In this document: in pieces, positions 36,501 to 45,631 of the stretch
Position numbering within the stretch: position 1 is the stretch's first letter
Layout of the letters: each line of letters begins with the position of its first letter
Source of the DNA: Oscillatoria sp.
GTDB taxonomy: Bacteria > Cyanobacteriota > Cyanobacteriia > Cyanobacteriales > Laspinemataceae
Direction of reading: 5' to 3'
Length of the DNA: 64,000 nucleotides
NCBI GenBank assembly: GCA_011390515.1
Contig: JAABSJ010000002.1
Coordinates: 1 to 64,000, forward strand
The notes under the pieces: model-generated
Told to the model about the DNA's origin: nothing
The model's database searches: none
Seen by the model: only the letters and a program-made list of their open reading frames with translations
Program-made: the position numbers and the translations under genes

Positions 36501-37519
36501 TGTTGTCCCTGGGCGAGTTCTTCTATCACCCGTTCTAAACCGGATACCACTCGGGCAAGGTAATCATAATTGACTTGATCCGGGGTATCTTTCATCGTAT
36601 GATAAAAGGGATAGCGAAAGGGAGCGGTATCCGTGACCATTAGGGCGGGATAATCAAACTGCCAAAATGACCAATGATCCGACCAACCAGCCCCAGGGGT
36701 TGAACCCGGCATCGCTGCACCTTCTGAGGGAAATTGGGTATGATTGCGGAAGGAACCAATCACCTCTCGCAAGAAATTTCCCGAGGGGAGATTGCTGACA
36801 AAAGTAATAAAATTTCCCGTGATAGGATAGGCGAGGTTTAATAATCCCAGGGGATACTGTTGAGAACCGGGCTGGTCAGAATAGTAGCCCATTGTTTCTA
36901 AACTGAGCATTCCCACAATATTTTCCTGGCGATCGCGACATCGTTTGGCATAGACAAAACTGCCCATATCTTCGGTCAAAAAAAACGGCGGTTCCTCATT
37001 GGTAAAAGCCACAAATCGCAGAGTCCGCGCCGTTGGTTTGTCTGCAAATTCCCTGGCTAGGGCTAATACCGCTGCGGTTCCTGTCCCATTATCATTAGCG
37101 CCCGGAGACCCAACTACGGAATCATAATGAGCGCCAATAACAATGATTTCCTCGGGTTTTTCGGTGCCAATGATTTCAACTTCTAAGTTATGAAACTGCT
37201 GCCCATTCACTTCATAAGTTTGTCGTTTCGCTTCATAACCCGCCGCAGTAAATTCCCCTTCTATCCAATCCGCAACCGCTTCTAATTGATTGTAGAAAAA
37301 ATAGTTATGTTCGCCAATTTCCTCTCCGGCAATCTTGTCAATGGATTGGCGTAGTTCAACTTGCAAGGCTTGTTCGCGTTCAGTTAATGGGGGTAAGTCT
37401 CCCCCATAACTTTTTCCGGGCATATTAATCACGGTGGTCCAGCCTAATGTTAGTACAAAAATCACGATGAGTGATAACACGGCTACTCGGATAAGAGCAG
37501 CTTTTGTGAATACTTTCAT
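36473..37519 (-). CDS. M28 family zinc aminopeptidase
   Basis: This is a 348-residue peptidase with an N-terminal membrane anchor or signal (residues 8-30, ALIRVAVLSLIVIFVLTLGW), so it is expected outside the cytoplasm. M28 metal ligands are visible as HYDSV, ANDNGTG (bridging Asp), NEEPP (Glu pair) and the later YPFYHTMKDTPD. Start is ATG 37519; a TTG at 37531 is possible. The last ten codons and the stop fall inside a dispersed hairpin repeat, so its C-terminal tail may be repeat-derived. Confidence 0.92.
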   Translation of the reverse strand: MKVFTKAALIRVAVLSLIVIFVLTLGWTTVINMPGKSYGGDLPPLTEREQALQVELRQSIDKIAGEEIGEHNYFFYNQLEAVADWIEGEFTAAGYEAKRQTYEVNGQQFHNLEVEIIGTEKPEEIIVIGAHYDSVVGSPGANDNGTGTAAVLALAREFADKPTARTLRFVAFTNEEPPFFLTEDMGSFVYAKRCRDRQENIVGMLSLETMGYYSDQPGSQQYPLGLLNLAYPITGNFITFVSNLPSGNFLREVIGSFRNHTQFPSEGAAMPGSTPGAGWSDHWSFWQFDYPALMVTDTAPFRYPFYHTMKDTPDQVNYDYLARVVSGLERVIEELAQGQQPAGVKTNS

Positions 37520-37592
37520 AGGGTATTCCAAGAGTTTGGTGATGCAACTTTGGGTGGAATTTTGATAATTTTTAGGGCTTTTGTTTCCCTTG

Positions 37593-37626
37593 AATGTAGA
37601 GGCGATTCGAGAATCGCCTCTACATT
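37593..37626. repeat. Palindrome of the GATTC-GAATC family
   Basis: The arms AATGTAGAGGCGATTC and GAATCGCCTCTACATT are complementary around a central GA. It has the same core as the repeats at 6673, 54709 and 63884. Confidence 0.8.
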
Positions 37627-37807
37627 AGACCTCTTGCAAAATACTATAGGAATCCTAAATCAGTTGTGGAATGCCCTCATCCCCAACCCCTCTCCCAAAG
37701 CGGGAGAGGGGAGAAGACAGATGTTACAAATCATTTAGGACTGCTATAGATTGATCCCCCCAACCCCCCTTAAAAAGGGGGGCTTTTTAGAATTTTGCAA
37801 GAGGTCT
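37627..37807. mobile_element. MITE family B with nested family A copy 5
   Basis: The outer inverted repeat AGACCTCTTGCAAAAT (37627-37642) / ATTTTGCAAGAGGTCT (about 37791-37806) has CCCCCCAACCCCCCTT / AAGGGGGG inner arms. It is interrupted by a 100-bp family A MITE (37647-37746) with a TA duplication (37645-37646, 37747-37748). The nesting shows that family A moved after family B at this site. Confidence 0.85.
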
Positions 37808-37817
37808 ATTCTTAAGA

Positions 37818-39146
37818 TTAGGCTAAATTCCGATGGGTGAAGGATTTAGCCTCGGGACCGGAATAGGTTGCCACCACTTGACCATTCCCGACTAATTGAT
37901 ATTTGTAAGTGACTAATCCTTCCAGTCCAACAGGACCTCGGGGCGGCATTTTTTGGGTACTAATTCCCACTTCCGCCCCGAAACCATAGCGGAATCCATC
38001 AGCAAAGCGGGTGGAACAATTATGGAAGACTCCGGCAGAGGCAACTTGAGACAGAAACAGATCCGCAGCGGATTGTTCTTCGGTGACGATCGCATCAGTA
38101 TGACCGGATCCATAAGTGTTGATATGAGAAATCGCCTCTTCTAGAAAATGTACCACTTTAATGGATAAAATCAAGTCGGTATATTCGGTTTTCCAATCCT
38201 CCTCCGTTGCCGGTTGCCAATCCTGCAAATTGGGGGTATTTTTCAGGATATCTTGACTTTTCTGATCCAAGCGTAACTGCACCTGACGCCCTTGGAGTGC
38301 AGCAGCAACTTGGGGTAAAAATTCCGGGGCGATCGCCTCATGAACCAGCAACGTTTCGATCGCATTGCAAGCTGCCGGATACTGAGTTTTAGAATCCACG
38401 GCGATCGTCACCGCTTTTTCAATGTCCGCCGAGGCATCCACATATAAATGACAAATCCCCTCCGCATGACCCAAAACCGGAATGCGCGTATTATCCTGAA
38501 CAAAACGCACAAACTCATTTGACCCTCTCGGGACAATTAAATCTACAAAATCATCTAATTTTAATAACGCTAACGTTTCTTCCCTCGTCGTTAACAACTG
38601 CACCACATCCGGATCAACCTCCGTCTGGGCTAACCCTTGGCGAATCGCTTTAACAATGGCTGCACAAGAATGATTCGCCTCTTTTCCCCCTTTCAAAATC
38701 ACCCCATTCCCCGATTTAATCGCTAGGGCAGAAATTTGAATTGCCGCCTCGGGACGGGCTTCAAAAATCACCGCAACCACCCCTAATGGTGCAGAAACTC
38801 GCTTGAGAATTAAGCCCTCATCCAATTCCCGATGAAGCTGAATCTCACCCACCGGATCCGGGAGTTTGCCCACATCTCGGACTCCGGCAATGGTTGCCTC
38901 TAGTTTAGTCCGGTCCATTTTCAGACGGTTGTAAAGGGGTTTGGAAATGCCTTCGAGTTGGGCAATTTCACAGTCTTTGGTATTGGCAGCCACAATTTCT
39001 GAGGCAGCAGATTGTAAAGCTTGGGCGACTGCCTCGATCGCCTGATTTTTGGCCTCCGTGGAGAGTACCCCCAATTTCCGGGCAGCAATTGCCGTGGATT
39101 GAGCGATCATGACTAAATTTTCCGAACCCAGTTGCATAGCGGTCAT
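37818..39146 (-). CDS. proA: Glutamate-5-semialdehyde dehydrogenase (gamma-glutamyl phosphate reductase)
   Basis: This is a 442-residue NADPH-dependent cytoplasmic enzyme, the second step of proline synthesis (gamma-glutamyl phosphate to glutamate semialdehyde). The catalytic Cys is in [14 protein letters not shown], the cofactor region is [16 protein letters not shown], and [14 protein letters not shown] is the family's C-terminal signature. Start ATG 39146 is used; a second ATG three codons on is possible. There is no proB alongside. Confidence 0.96.
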   Translation of the reverse strand: MTAMQLGSENLVMIAQSTAIAARKLGVLSTEAKNQAIEAVAQALQSAASEIVAANTKDCEIAQLEGISKPLYNRLKMDRTKLEATIAGVRDVGKLPDPVGEIQLHRELDEGLILKRVSAPLGVVAVIFEARPEAAIQISALAIKSGNGVILKGGKEANHSCAAIVKAIRQGLAQTEVDPDVVQLLTTREETLALLKLDDFVDLIVPRGSNEFVRFVQDNTRIPVLGHAEGICHLYVDASADIEKAVTIAVDSKTQYPAACNAIETLLVHEAIAPEFLPQVAAALQGRQVQLRLDQKSQDILKNTPNLQDWQPATEEDWKTEYTDLILSIKVVHFLEEAISHINTYGSGHTDAIVTEEQSAADLFLSQVASAGVFHNCSTRFADGFRYGFGAEVGISTQKMPPRGPVGLEGLVTYKYQLVGNGQVVATYSGPEAKSFTHRNLA

Positions 39147-39350
39147 TGTAGTTTTATCCGTTAAATTTTCCCGTTAACTGTTTTCATGCTATAGCCAATT
39201 CTTTAACTTTTGTGGAGTTTTAGACCAAAAACCCCCAGTCATAGGTTATGACAGAAAGCAGGGAAAACTTTTCCCAGGGCCTTGACTAAATTACCCAGCT
39301 TCGGGTGTTTAGAACCGATTCACTGTGTAATCGTGACCTAGAGAGTGTTT

Positions 39351-39485
39351 ATGACTGGATCCTCTTTCCTGAACCCAGGACCAACCCGAGGGACAGGGGT
39401 TTGCAGAAACAGAAGTCCACTAGGGCCTTGGGTCATGAGTGGCGGAACAATCATCGGTGGAATCGTTTTGCTGTTTATCGTTTAA
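39351..39485 (+). CDS. Possible 44-residue membrane miniprotein
   Basis: A short frame from ATG 39351 to TAA 39483-39485 has a Gly/Pro/Arg-rich N-terminus and ends in a hydrophobic stretch (MSGGTIIGGIVLLFIV). This looks like one short transmembrane helix. The start lacks an evident Shine-Dalgarno sequence. The internal ATG of the hydrophobic part could be the true start. Support is composition only. Confidence 0.3.
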   Translation: MTGSSFLNPGPTRGTGVCRNRSPLGPWVMSGGTIIGGIVLLFIV

Positions 39486-39569
39486 TCTGACTAGACTTGG
39501 GATGAGCAAGAGTCTACAGTTTGTAGAGACGCCACGTCGCGTCTTTAAATTTGTTTGAAGAGGTTTAAG

Positions 39570-40526
39570 ATGTCATACGAACGGGAAAAACAAGTTGCCA
39601 TTGATGCGGCGATCGCGGCTGCTAAACTCTGCCAAGAAGTGCGCCGAGAGATTCCGGTTGCGATGGAAAAAATCGATAAAAGCCCGGTAACCGTGGCCGA
39701 TTATGGGTCTCAGGCGTTGATTTGCAAGGCATTAAATGCCGCATTTCCCGAAGATGCGATCGTGGGGGAAGAAGATGCAACGGATCTGCGAAGCAACGCC
39801 GAACAATTGCAGAAAGTGACCCATCATGTCCAGTCCCTAGTCCCGGATGCGACGCCGGAACAGGTTGCGGATTGGATCGATTGTGGCAATGGGGAAGTTG
39901 GGGGGAGATTTTGGACCCTCGACCCGATTGATGGGACCAAAGGATTTTTGAGACAGGATCAATATGCGGTGGCGATCGCCTTAATTGAAGACAACGAGGT
40001 GAAAGTCGGCGTCATGGCTTGTCCGGCCCTTAAGTTAGAATCAGGAGAAGAGGGGGCCTTATTTGTCGCCGTCCGGGGAGAAGGGGCGACAATGCAGGCA
40101 ATTTCGGGAGGAACCTGGCGATCGCTGCGAGTCGTTGCCGCTGATGATGTGGAAAATATGCGGTTTGTAGAAAGCGTAGAAGCCAGTCACGGCGACCAAT
40201 CCAGGCAAACTTCTGTTGCCAAAGCGGTTGGATTCACCGCCGAATCCCTACGCATGGATTCCCAAGCCAAATATGGAATTGTCGCATCGGGACAAGCGGC
40301 ATTATATATGCGCCTCCCCTCTCCCAAAACCCCAGATTACCGCGAGAATATCTGGGACCATGCAGCCGGGGCGATCGTGGTCGAAGAAGCCGGAGGGCGT
40401 GTCACCGATATGCATGGCAATGTTTTACCCTTTGGCATGGGTAAAAAGATGGTCAACAATCAAGGCATCGTAGTCAGCAATGGCACCATCCACGACACGG
40501 TTCTAAAAGCCTTACAAGACTCATAA
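39570..40526 (+). CDS. cysQ: 3'(2'),5'-bisphosphate nucleotidase (inositol monophosphatase superfamily)
   Basis: This is a 318-residue lithium-sensitive-type phosphatase predicted to turn 3'-phosphoadenosine 5'-phosphate (from sulfate assimilation) into AMP. Metal-site motifs are VGEED, LDPIDGTKGF and WDHAAGAIVVEEAGG, in the order and spacing of the HAL2 subgroup. The long insert after the VGEED motif also fits HAL2. ATG 39570 follows GAAGAGG, a strong ribosome-binding site; a TTG at 39555 is rejected. The gene symbol is given by function; HAL2-like would be equally suitable. Confidence 0.88.
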   Translation: MSYEREKQVAIDAAIAAAKLCQEVRREIPVAMEKIDKSPVTVADYGSQALICKALNAAFPEDAIVGEEDATDLRSNAEQLQKVTHHVQSLVPDATPEQVADWIDCGNGEVGGRFWTLDPIDGTKGFLRQDQYAVAIALIEDNEVKVGVMACPALKLESGEEGALFVAVRGEGATMQAISGGTWRSLRVVAADDVENMRFVESVEASHGDQSRQTSVAKAVGFTAESLRMDSQAKYGIVASGQAALYMRLPSPKTPDYRENIWDHAAGAIVVEEAGGRVTDMHGNVLPFGMGKKMVNNQGIVVSNGTIHDTVLKALQDS

Positions 40527-40940
40527 CTTCCCCTGTTCGTAGTAACGACTTCAGTCGTTCTCCCTCTTAGTTCGTAGTAACGACTTCAGTCGTTATCTCC
40601 CTCAGTTCGTAGTAACGACTTCAGTCGTTCTCCCTCTTAGTTCGTAGTAACGACTTCAGTCGTTCTCCCTCTTAGTTCGTAGTAACGACTTCAGTCGTTC
40701 TCCCTCTTAGTTCGTAGTAGTAATATAGACAAGTTGCTATAACACCAGGGGTTTTGTAACCTGTTAGTTCTCGCCACTTACTCAGAAAGCGGTGACATGG
40801 AACCCGGAAACGACTGAAGTCGTTACTACGAACTAAGATAACGACTGAAGTCGTTACTACGAACTAAGATAACGACTGAAGTCGTTACTACGAACATAAG
40901 AAACGACTGAAGTCGTTACTACGAACATAAGAAACGACTT
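40527..40940. repeat. Two opposed arrays of the AACGACTTCAGTCGTT unit between convergent genes
   Basis: Five full and one partial direct copies (about 40536-40720) read TTCGTAGTAACGACTTCAGT plus a CGTTCTCCCTCTTAG-type spacer, with a period of about 36 bases. They are followed by about 85 bases of other sequence. Then about five copies in the opposite orientation (about 40808-40938) have a period of about 31. The last copy is cut at the stop codon of the lysyl-tRNA synthetase gene. The whole block is a large interrupted inverted repeat that may stop transcription from both sides. Confidence 0.85.
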
Positions 40941-42536
40941 CTACACCGCTGCCTCTTGTTTCAGCGCAACCGCCCCGCGAATTCTTTCCAACACAAACGT
41001 CTTATCTAAATACGAGAGTAAATTCCCTGCTTTCGGACCTCGGGATTTACCCATGAAGGTCAAATAAACCGCCGGAAATGCATTCCCAGGTTTCATCTCC
41101 AACCCTTTACTCGTCGAGAAGATAATCGTTTGTAAGGTTTCCCCATCCCAACTCTCTGCCACTTCTAAATTCTTGGCTAACTCACCCAAATAAGTCACCT
41201 GTTCATCGGTCAAATCTTGCACTTGTTCGGGAATTTCATCAAAATACAACACCAGCTTCTCTTCTTCATCAGCATAATCATCCAGCCACTTTTGGGCGGA
41301 CTCAATCCGCTGATGGAGAACTTCCCAATCTGCATCGGTTAACGGTTGTTCGCAGCGTTTTTGGATTTCTTCTTTAATATCCAAATGAGGCACTTGCAGC
41401 AGGGAAATTAAGGTACTGAAATCAAAGGGTTGATAGGTTTTGACTTCATCGGTGAGTTGGGAATAGAACAGGGGTTGTAGTTCTTTATCCTGTTTGGGGT
41501 CTTCCCCACTTTCCGGGGTAACCCCTTGATATTTCTCGATTAAGGTGTCGTAATCCCGGAACAATCGGGTGGTGGTTTCATAATTCGGGGCGAAATTAAT
41601 CACCGATTTCGGTTGGGTTCGTAGCATCAAAAAGCGCAGCAGTTCCGGTGGCAGTAATTCGGCGATTTCTTTCGCTGCTGAACCGACTCCTTTGGAGGAA
41701 CTCATTTTTGTGCCATTCACTAAAATAAACTCGTAGGGGGAATGGAATGGGGGTTGTTTTTTCAGGACTTTACGACAAATTGCGTTAGCAACATCGCGAG
41801 AACCGCCTTTTTGAGAATGGTCTTTTCCAGCAAGTTCGATGGTAACTCCTACCAGTTGCCATTTGGCAACCCATTCAACTTTCCAGGGGAGTTTGCCGTT
41901 GCCATCAAAGGGGGAAACCCAGCCGGAATGTCCGCATCCGTTGACATAGTTGGTGGCGTTGGGTTCGCAGGTGTAAAAGACTTCTTTGCCGTTGTAGTCG
42001 GTGACAACGGTGGTGGCAATTTTTCCGCAGTTTTCGCAGATGACTTGGAAGGGATACCAGTTACTTGGGCGATCGGCTTTACTAACTTCTTTATAGGCTT
42101 CGCGAACCAGATGGGAATTTTGCAAGAAGGTATCGATGTAGGGGTTGAGTTGTCCGGTTCGATACAAGTCTCTCAGGTAATAAATCTCCGGTTTTACCCC
42201 TAAGTAATCAAAGACTTCTAGGAATTCTCCCATGAAATATTTGGCGTAATCTGTCGCCTTGTCATCAGGAGAAGGGACGTTACACAAGGGGTAACCCAAA
42301 TAGGGGGCAAAATTCTGGCGATCGAGATAGCCCGGAACGGTATCAAGGGCGTCATAATCATCAACGCCATACATAAATTTTACGGGCTTACCGGCGTGTT
42401 TCAAGGCGCGATAAATGACATCATGGATGATCACACCCCGCAAGGACCCCACATGAACTCGACCCGAAGGGGTTTTTGAATCATTAACGATTTGTTCGCC
42501 TTGTGCACTTTCCGCAATTTTGTCAGCCCAAAACAT
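40941..42536 (-). CDS. lysK: Lysyl-tRNA synthetase, class I
   Basis: This is a 531-residue enzyme that charges tRNA-Lys. It is a class I (Rossmann) synthetase: the HIGH-type motif is GRVHVGSLRG and the KMSKS-type motif is TKMSSSKG. A zinc-like Cys cluster CENCG...C...C lies in between, and the class I LysRS motif ELAGKDHSQKGGSRD is present. Cyanobacteria mostly use the unrelated class II LysS, so this may be a horizontally gained replacement or a second copy. Start ATG 42536 (MFWADKIAE) matches the family. It ends exactly at a repeat array and is not in an operon. Confidence 0.94.
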   Translation of the reverse strand: MFWADKIAESAQGEQIVNDSKTPSGRVHVGSLRGVIIHDVIYRALKHAGKPVKFMYGVDDYDALDTVPGYLDRQNFAPYLGYPLCNVPSPDDKATDYAKYFMGEFLEVFDYLGVKPEIYYLRDLYRTGQLNPYIDTFLQNSHLVREAYKEVSKADRPSNWYPFQVICENCGKIATTVVTDYNGKEVFYTCEPNATNYVNGCGHSGWVSPFDGNGKLPWKVEWVAKWQLVGVTIELAGKDHSQKGGSRDVANAICRKVLKKQPPFHSPYEFILVNGTKMSSSKGVGSAAKEIAELLPPELLRFLMLRTQPKSVINFAPNYETTTRLFRDYDTLIEKYQGVTPESGEDPKQDKELQPLFYSQLTDEVKTYQPFDFSTLISLLQVPHLDIKEEIQKRCEQPLTDADWEVLHQRIESAQKWLDDYADEEEKLVLYFDEIPEQVQDLTDEQVTYLGELAKNLEVAESWDGETLQTIIFSTSKGLEMKPGNAFPAVYLTFMGKSRGPKAGNLLSYLDKTFVLERIRGAVALKQEAAV

Positions 42537-42756
42537 AGCTCAATTTACAATATGAAAACCTTTCTAGTCTAGCATGAATGCACTCTAGTCAAAGAAAATT
42601 TTTGGGTGGGTTGGTTGTTGGGGTGAAGGAAAGAGGCGATCGCCCCGAATTCGATGCCTAGGACCAGAAACCGGGTTTCTACCCTAATTTTTGGTCCATC
42701 GCCCGCAATTTTGTCAAGAAACCCGGTTTCTAATCGCTACTTTGCGCTTTCCTCTA

Positions 42757-43557
42757 CTAAAAGCGGCGACTGACATATTCCTGAGTCGCCTGCTGTTGGG
42801 GATGGTGAAAAATTACTTCGGTTTTATCGTATTCAGATAAATAGCCTACTTTTCCCCCGGTTTCGGTGGTTTTAATATTAAAAAAAGCGGTCAAATCGGA
42901 GATGCGGGAGGCTTGCTGCATATTATGGGTAACCAAAACAATGGTATAATCATGCTTCAGTTCATACAGCAGTTCGTCAATGCGGGCGGTGGAAATTGGG
43001 TCGAGGGCGGAACAGGGTTCATCCATCAAAATGATATCCGGTTTGAGGGCTAAGGTGCGGGCGATGCACAAGCGTTGTTGTTGCCCTCCGGATAAGGTTA
43101 ATGCACTGCGATAGAGGTTGTTTTTGACTTCATCCCATAAGAAGACTTGACGGAGGGAATGTTCAACCGATTCATCAATATCCCCTTGATAACCGTTAAT
43201 TCGCAAGCCGAGGGCGATGTTGTCATAGATTGATTTGGGGAAGGGATTTGGCTTTTGAAACACCATCCCGACTTGCCTGCGAATTTCTACGGGGTTGACC
43301 TGAGAAATGTCGCGATCGCCTATGTAAATCTGGCCGACTCTTTTAAAAGTATTGGTGAGTTCGTTGAGGCGATTAAAGCAGCGAATTAAGGTTGTTTTGC
43401 CACAGCCAGAGGGTCCGATAATGGCGGTAATCTGATGGGCATAAATTTTCAAAGTAATATTGCCGAGGATTTGCGTCTTGTCAAAAAATACTGACAAGTC
43501 GGACGTTTCTAAAATGGGCAGGTGATGGGTATGGGAATATTCCGAGTTGACATTCAT
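42757..43557 (-). CDS. pstB: Phosphate ABC transporter ATP-binding protein (second copy)
   Basis: This is a 266-residue ATPase of the second phosphate transporter. Walker A is GPSGCGKTT, the signature is LSGGQQQR and Walker B is [13 protein letters not shown]. The family-specific [20 protein letters not shown] stretch is kept. It is the third gene of a three-gene operon (binding protein, fused permease, ATPase), 38 bases after the permease stop. It is clearly divergent from the pstB at 33033, so the two systems are not a recent duplication. Confidence 0.95.
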   Translation of the reverse strand: MNVNSEYSHTHHLPILETSDLSVFFDKTQILGNITLKIYAHQITAIIGPSGCGKTTLIRCFNRLNELTNTFKRVGQIYIGDRDISQVNPVEIRRQVGMVFQKPNPFPKSIYDNIALGLRINGYQGDIDESVEHSLRQVFLWDEVKNNLYRSALTLSGGQQQRLCIARTLALKPDIILMDEPCSALDPISTARIDELLYELKHDYTIVLVTHNMQQASRISDLTAFFNIKTTETGGKVGYLSEYDKTEVIFHHPQQQATQEYVSRRF

Positions 43558-43595
43558 AGGGGTTTAACTAAAATTTAAGAGGATTAGAAATTGGG

Positions 43596-45524
43596 TTAGT
43601 TTTTGCACTTTTCTCGAATCAAAACACCGCAAATATTGAGGATTAATAAAATACCGACTAAGACCAAAATAGCGGCAGCAGCATTATTATGAAAGGCGGT
43701 TTGGGGCCGTAAAATCCAGTTAAAAATTTGAAAGGGTAAGGCGGTAAATCGGCTATAGACTCCCTCCCAGGATAACGGGGGTGCAAAGGAGACAAAGGAT
43801 AATGCGCCCACGGCAATTAAGGGGGCGGTTTCACCGATCGCCCTGGCTAAGGCTAAAAGTGCGCCGGTTAAGGTGGCGGGAAACGCTGCCGGTAACACGA
43901 TATGCCACAACACCTGTGCACGAGTCATACCCATAGCATAACCGGCTTGGTGTAAACCGTCCGGAATACCCCGTAAAGCTGCCCGAGTGGTGACAATAAA
44001 CATGGGTAAAATAATCACGGTTAAGGTGAGGGCGGCAGAGAGTAAACTCGGTCCTCCTGTCACCGGGGCAAGGAGACGCACAAATAATTCTAGCCCTAAT
44101 AATCCATACAGAATCGAGGGGACCGCAGCGAGGTTAGCAATATTAATTTCTAAAAACCAATTCAAGGCAGTATTGGAACAATATTCTTCTAGGTAAATAG
44201 CCGTTCCAATGCCAATGGGCAAGGCAAATAATCCGGTTAATCCTAATAGCCATAAACTGCCCATGAGGGCGGGATAAATCCCGGCTTCTTGGGGGTTACG
44301 AGAGGGAAAGCTGGTGATAAATTGCCAGGTTAAATGAGGCAAACCCCGCCGAGAGGCATCGAAGAGTAACAGGGCGAGAATGCCGAGGGCAATGGGGATG
44401 GCGATCGCACTCACCCCACTAAAACATCGGTCCAACACCTGACGGCGAACCAAAGGGGTTTTAAACTCCACAATTGACCGGGTTTTTCCTTGCCCAAATC
44501 TAGGGTTATTCACCGGAAACTCTTGATCGTAGAGAGGATAAAAATTAGAGGGTTCATCGGAGGGTACAGTCGGGACGATCTCCGCAGTCATCGCCGTTTG
44601 ATGGCGACGCACTAACCAATACCCAAAGGTATTCAATCCTAGGGTAATCAAAAATAACACCATCCCCACGGTGAAAATCGTTTGAAAGGCTAAGGAATTA
44701 AAGGCAACGGTTCCCAAACTCACCTGAATAATAAAAGCCGTCATGGTAGCAACTGGAACGAGGGGATTGAGGGTTAATTGAGGATTTTGCCCTGCGGCGA
44801 TCGCCGAAATCATGGTTTCGCCCAAAGCCCGAGAAGCCGCTAACATAAATGAGGCGATAATCCCGGGAAAAGCCATCGGTAAGACAATTTTAGTTAACAC
44901 TTCTTGCTTGGTTAACCCCAAGGTATAACCGGCTTCTCTGAGGGCATGGGGCACACTTTTAATCGCATCTTCACTCAGGGAAGAAATAATTGGAATGATC
45001 GCCACTCCCGTCACTAACCCTGCACTTAAGGCATTAAATCTCGCCAGTCCCGGAATTAACTGCTGCAAAAGTGGAGTGATCACTAATAGGGCAAAATAGC
45101 CATAAACCACCGTGGGAATTCCCGACAAGGCTTCCAAAAGGGGTTTAACCGTCAATCGCAGGCGATCACTGGCATATTCTTCTAAATAAATCGCAATTAA
45201 CAACCCGATGGGCATGGCAAACAAACTGGCAATTCCCGTCACTAGGAGAGTGGCGCTGGCGAGAACAAAAATGCCAAAATTTTGAGTCGGAAATAACGGA
45301 GTCCACTGAGGATCACTCAAAAAATTCCAGAGGGGAACGGTTTGAAAAAATAGCACCGTTTCATAGAGAAATACCGATGCGATCGCCACGAAAATCGAAA
45401 TCGGAATCCCCGCGATCATCGCCAGAATAATCTGTAAACCCCGTTCTATCCAAGTGAGTCGCTGTAGATTTCGTTGCCAAGACTCTCCCTCCGGGAGTCG
45501 CGGCGGTAAGGAATGAAACGCCAT
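43596..45524 (-). CDS. Fused PstC-PstA phosphate permease
   Basis: This is a 642-residue membrane protein that joins both permease halves in one chain. The N-terminal half (about residues 1-320) is PstC-like with coupling loop VPHALREAGYTLGLTKQEV and SRALGETMISAIAAG. The C-terminal half (about 375-642) is PstA-like with IPDGLHQAGYAMGMTRAQV and ARAIGETAPLIAVGAL. A cytoplasmic linker of about 60 residues connects them, and about 12 helices are seen. I start at ATG 45524 (MAFHSLPPRL); the open frame reaches 45584. It lies in an operon with the SphX-like binding protein upstream and pstB downstream. Confidence 0.93.
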   Translation of the reverse strand: MAFHSLPPRLPEGESWQRNLQRLTWIERGLQIILAMIAGIPISIFVAIASVFLYETVLFFQTVPLWNFLSDPQWTPLFPTQNFGIFVLASATLLVTGIASLFAMPIGLLIAIYLEEYASDRLRLTVKPLLEALSGIPTVVYGYFALLVITPLLQQLIPGLARFNALSAGLVTGVAIIPIISSLSEDAIKSVPHALREAGYTLGLTKQEVLTKIVLPMAFPGIIASFMLAASRALGETMISAIAAGQNPQLTLNPLVPVATMTAFIIQVSLGTVAFNSLAFQTIFTVGMVLFLITLGLNTFGYWLVRRHQTAMTAEIVPTVPSDEPSNFYPLYDQEFPVNNPRFGQGKTRSIVEFKTPLVRRQVLDRCFSGVSAIAIPIALGILALLLFDASRRGLPHLTWQFITSFPSRNPQEAGIYPALMGSLWLLGLTGLFALPIGIGTAIYLEEYCSNTALNWFLEINIANLAAVPSILYGLLGLELFVRLLAPVTGGPSLLSAALTLTVIILPMFIVTTRAALRGIPDGLHQAGYAMGMTRAQVLWHIVLPAAFPATLTGALLALARAIGETAPLIAVGALSFVSFAPPLSWEGVYSRFTALPFQIFNWILRPQTAFHNNAAAAILVLVGILLILNICGVLIREKCKN

Positions 45525-45631
45525 AACATACCTGATACATGATCGGATTAAGATGCGATCGCCCGATGGCTTAAAACATCCCACGGGGTTGACCCCCCTA
45601 TCAATTGGGGTTAATTCTAGCTGAATTTTCT

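Noticed and set aside
40536-40938. Second regular array, possible CRISPR
   Set aside because: The intervals between palindromes are themselves repeated, orientation flips in the middle and no cas genes are present.
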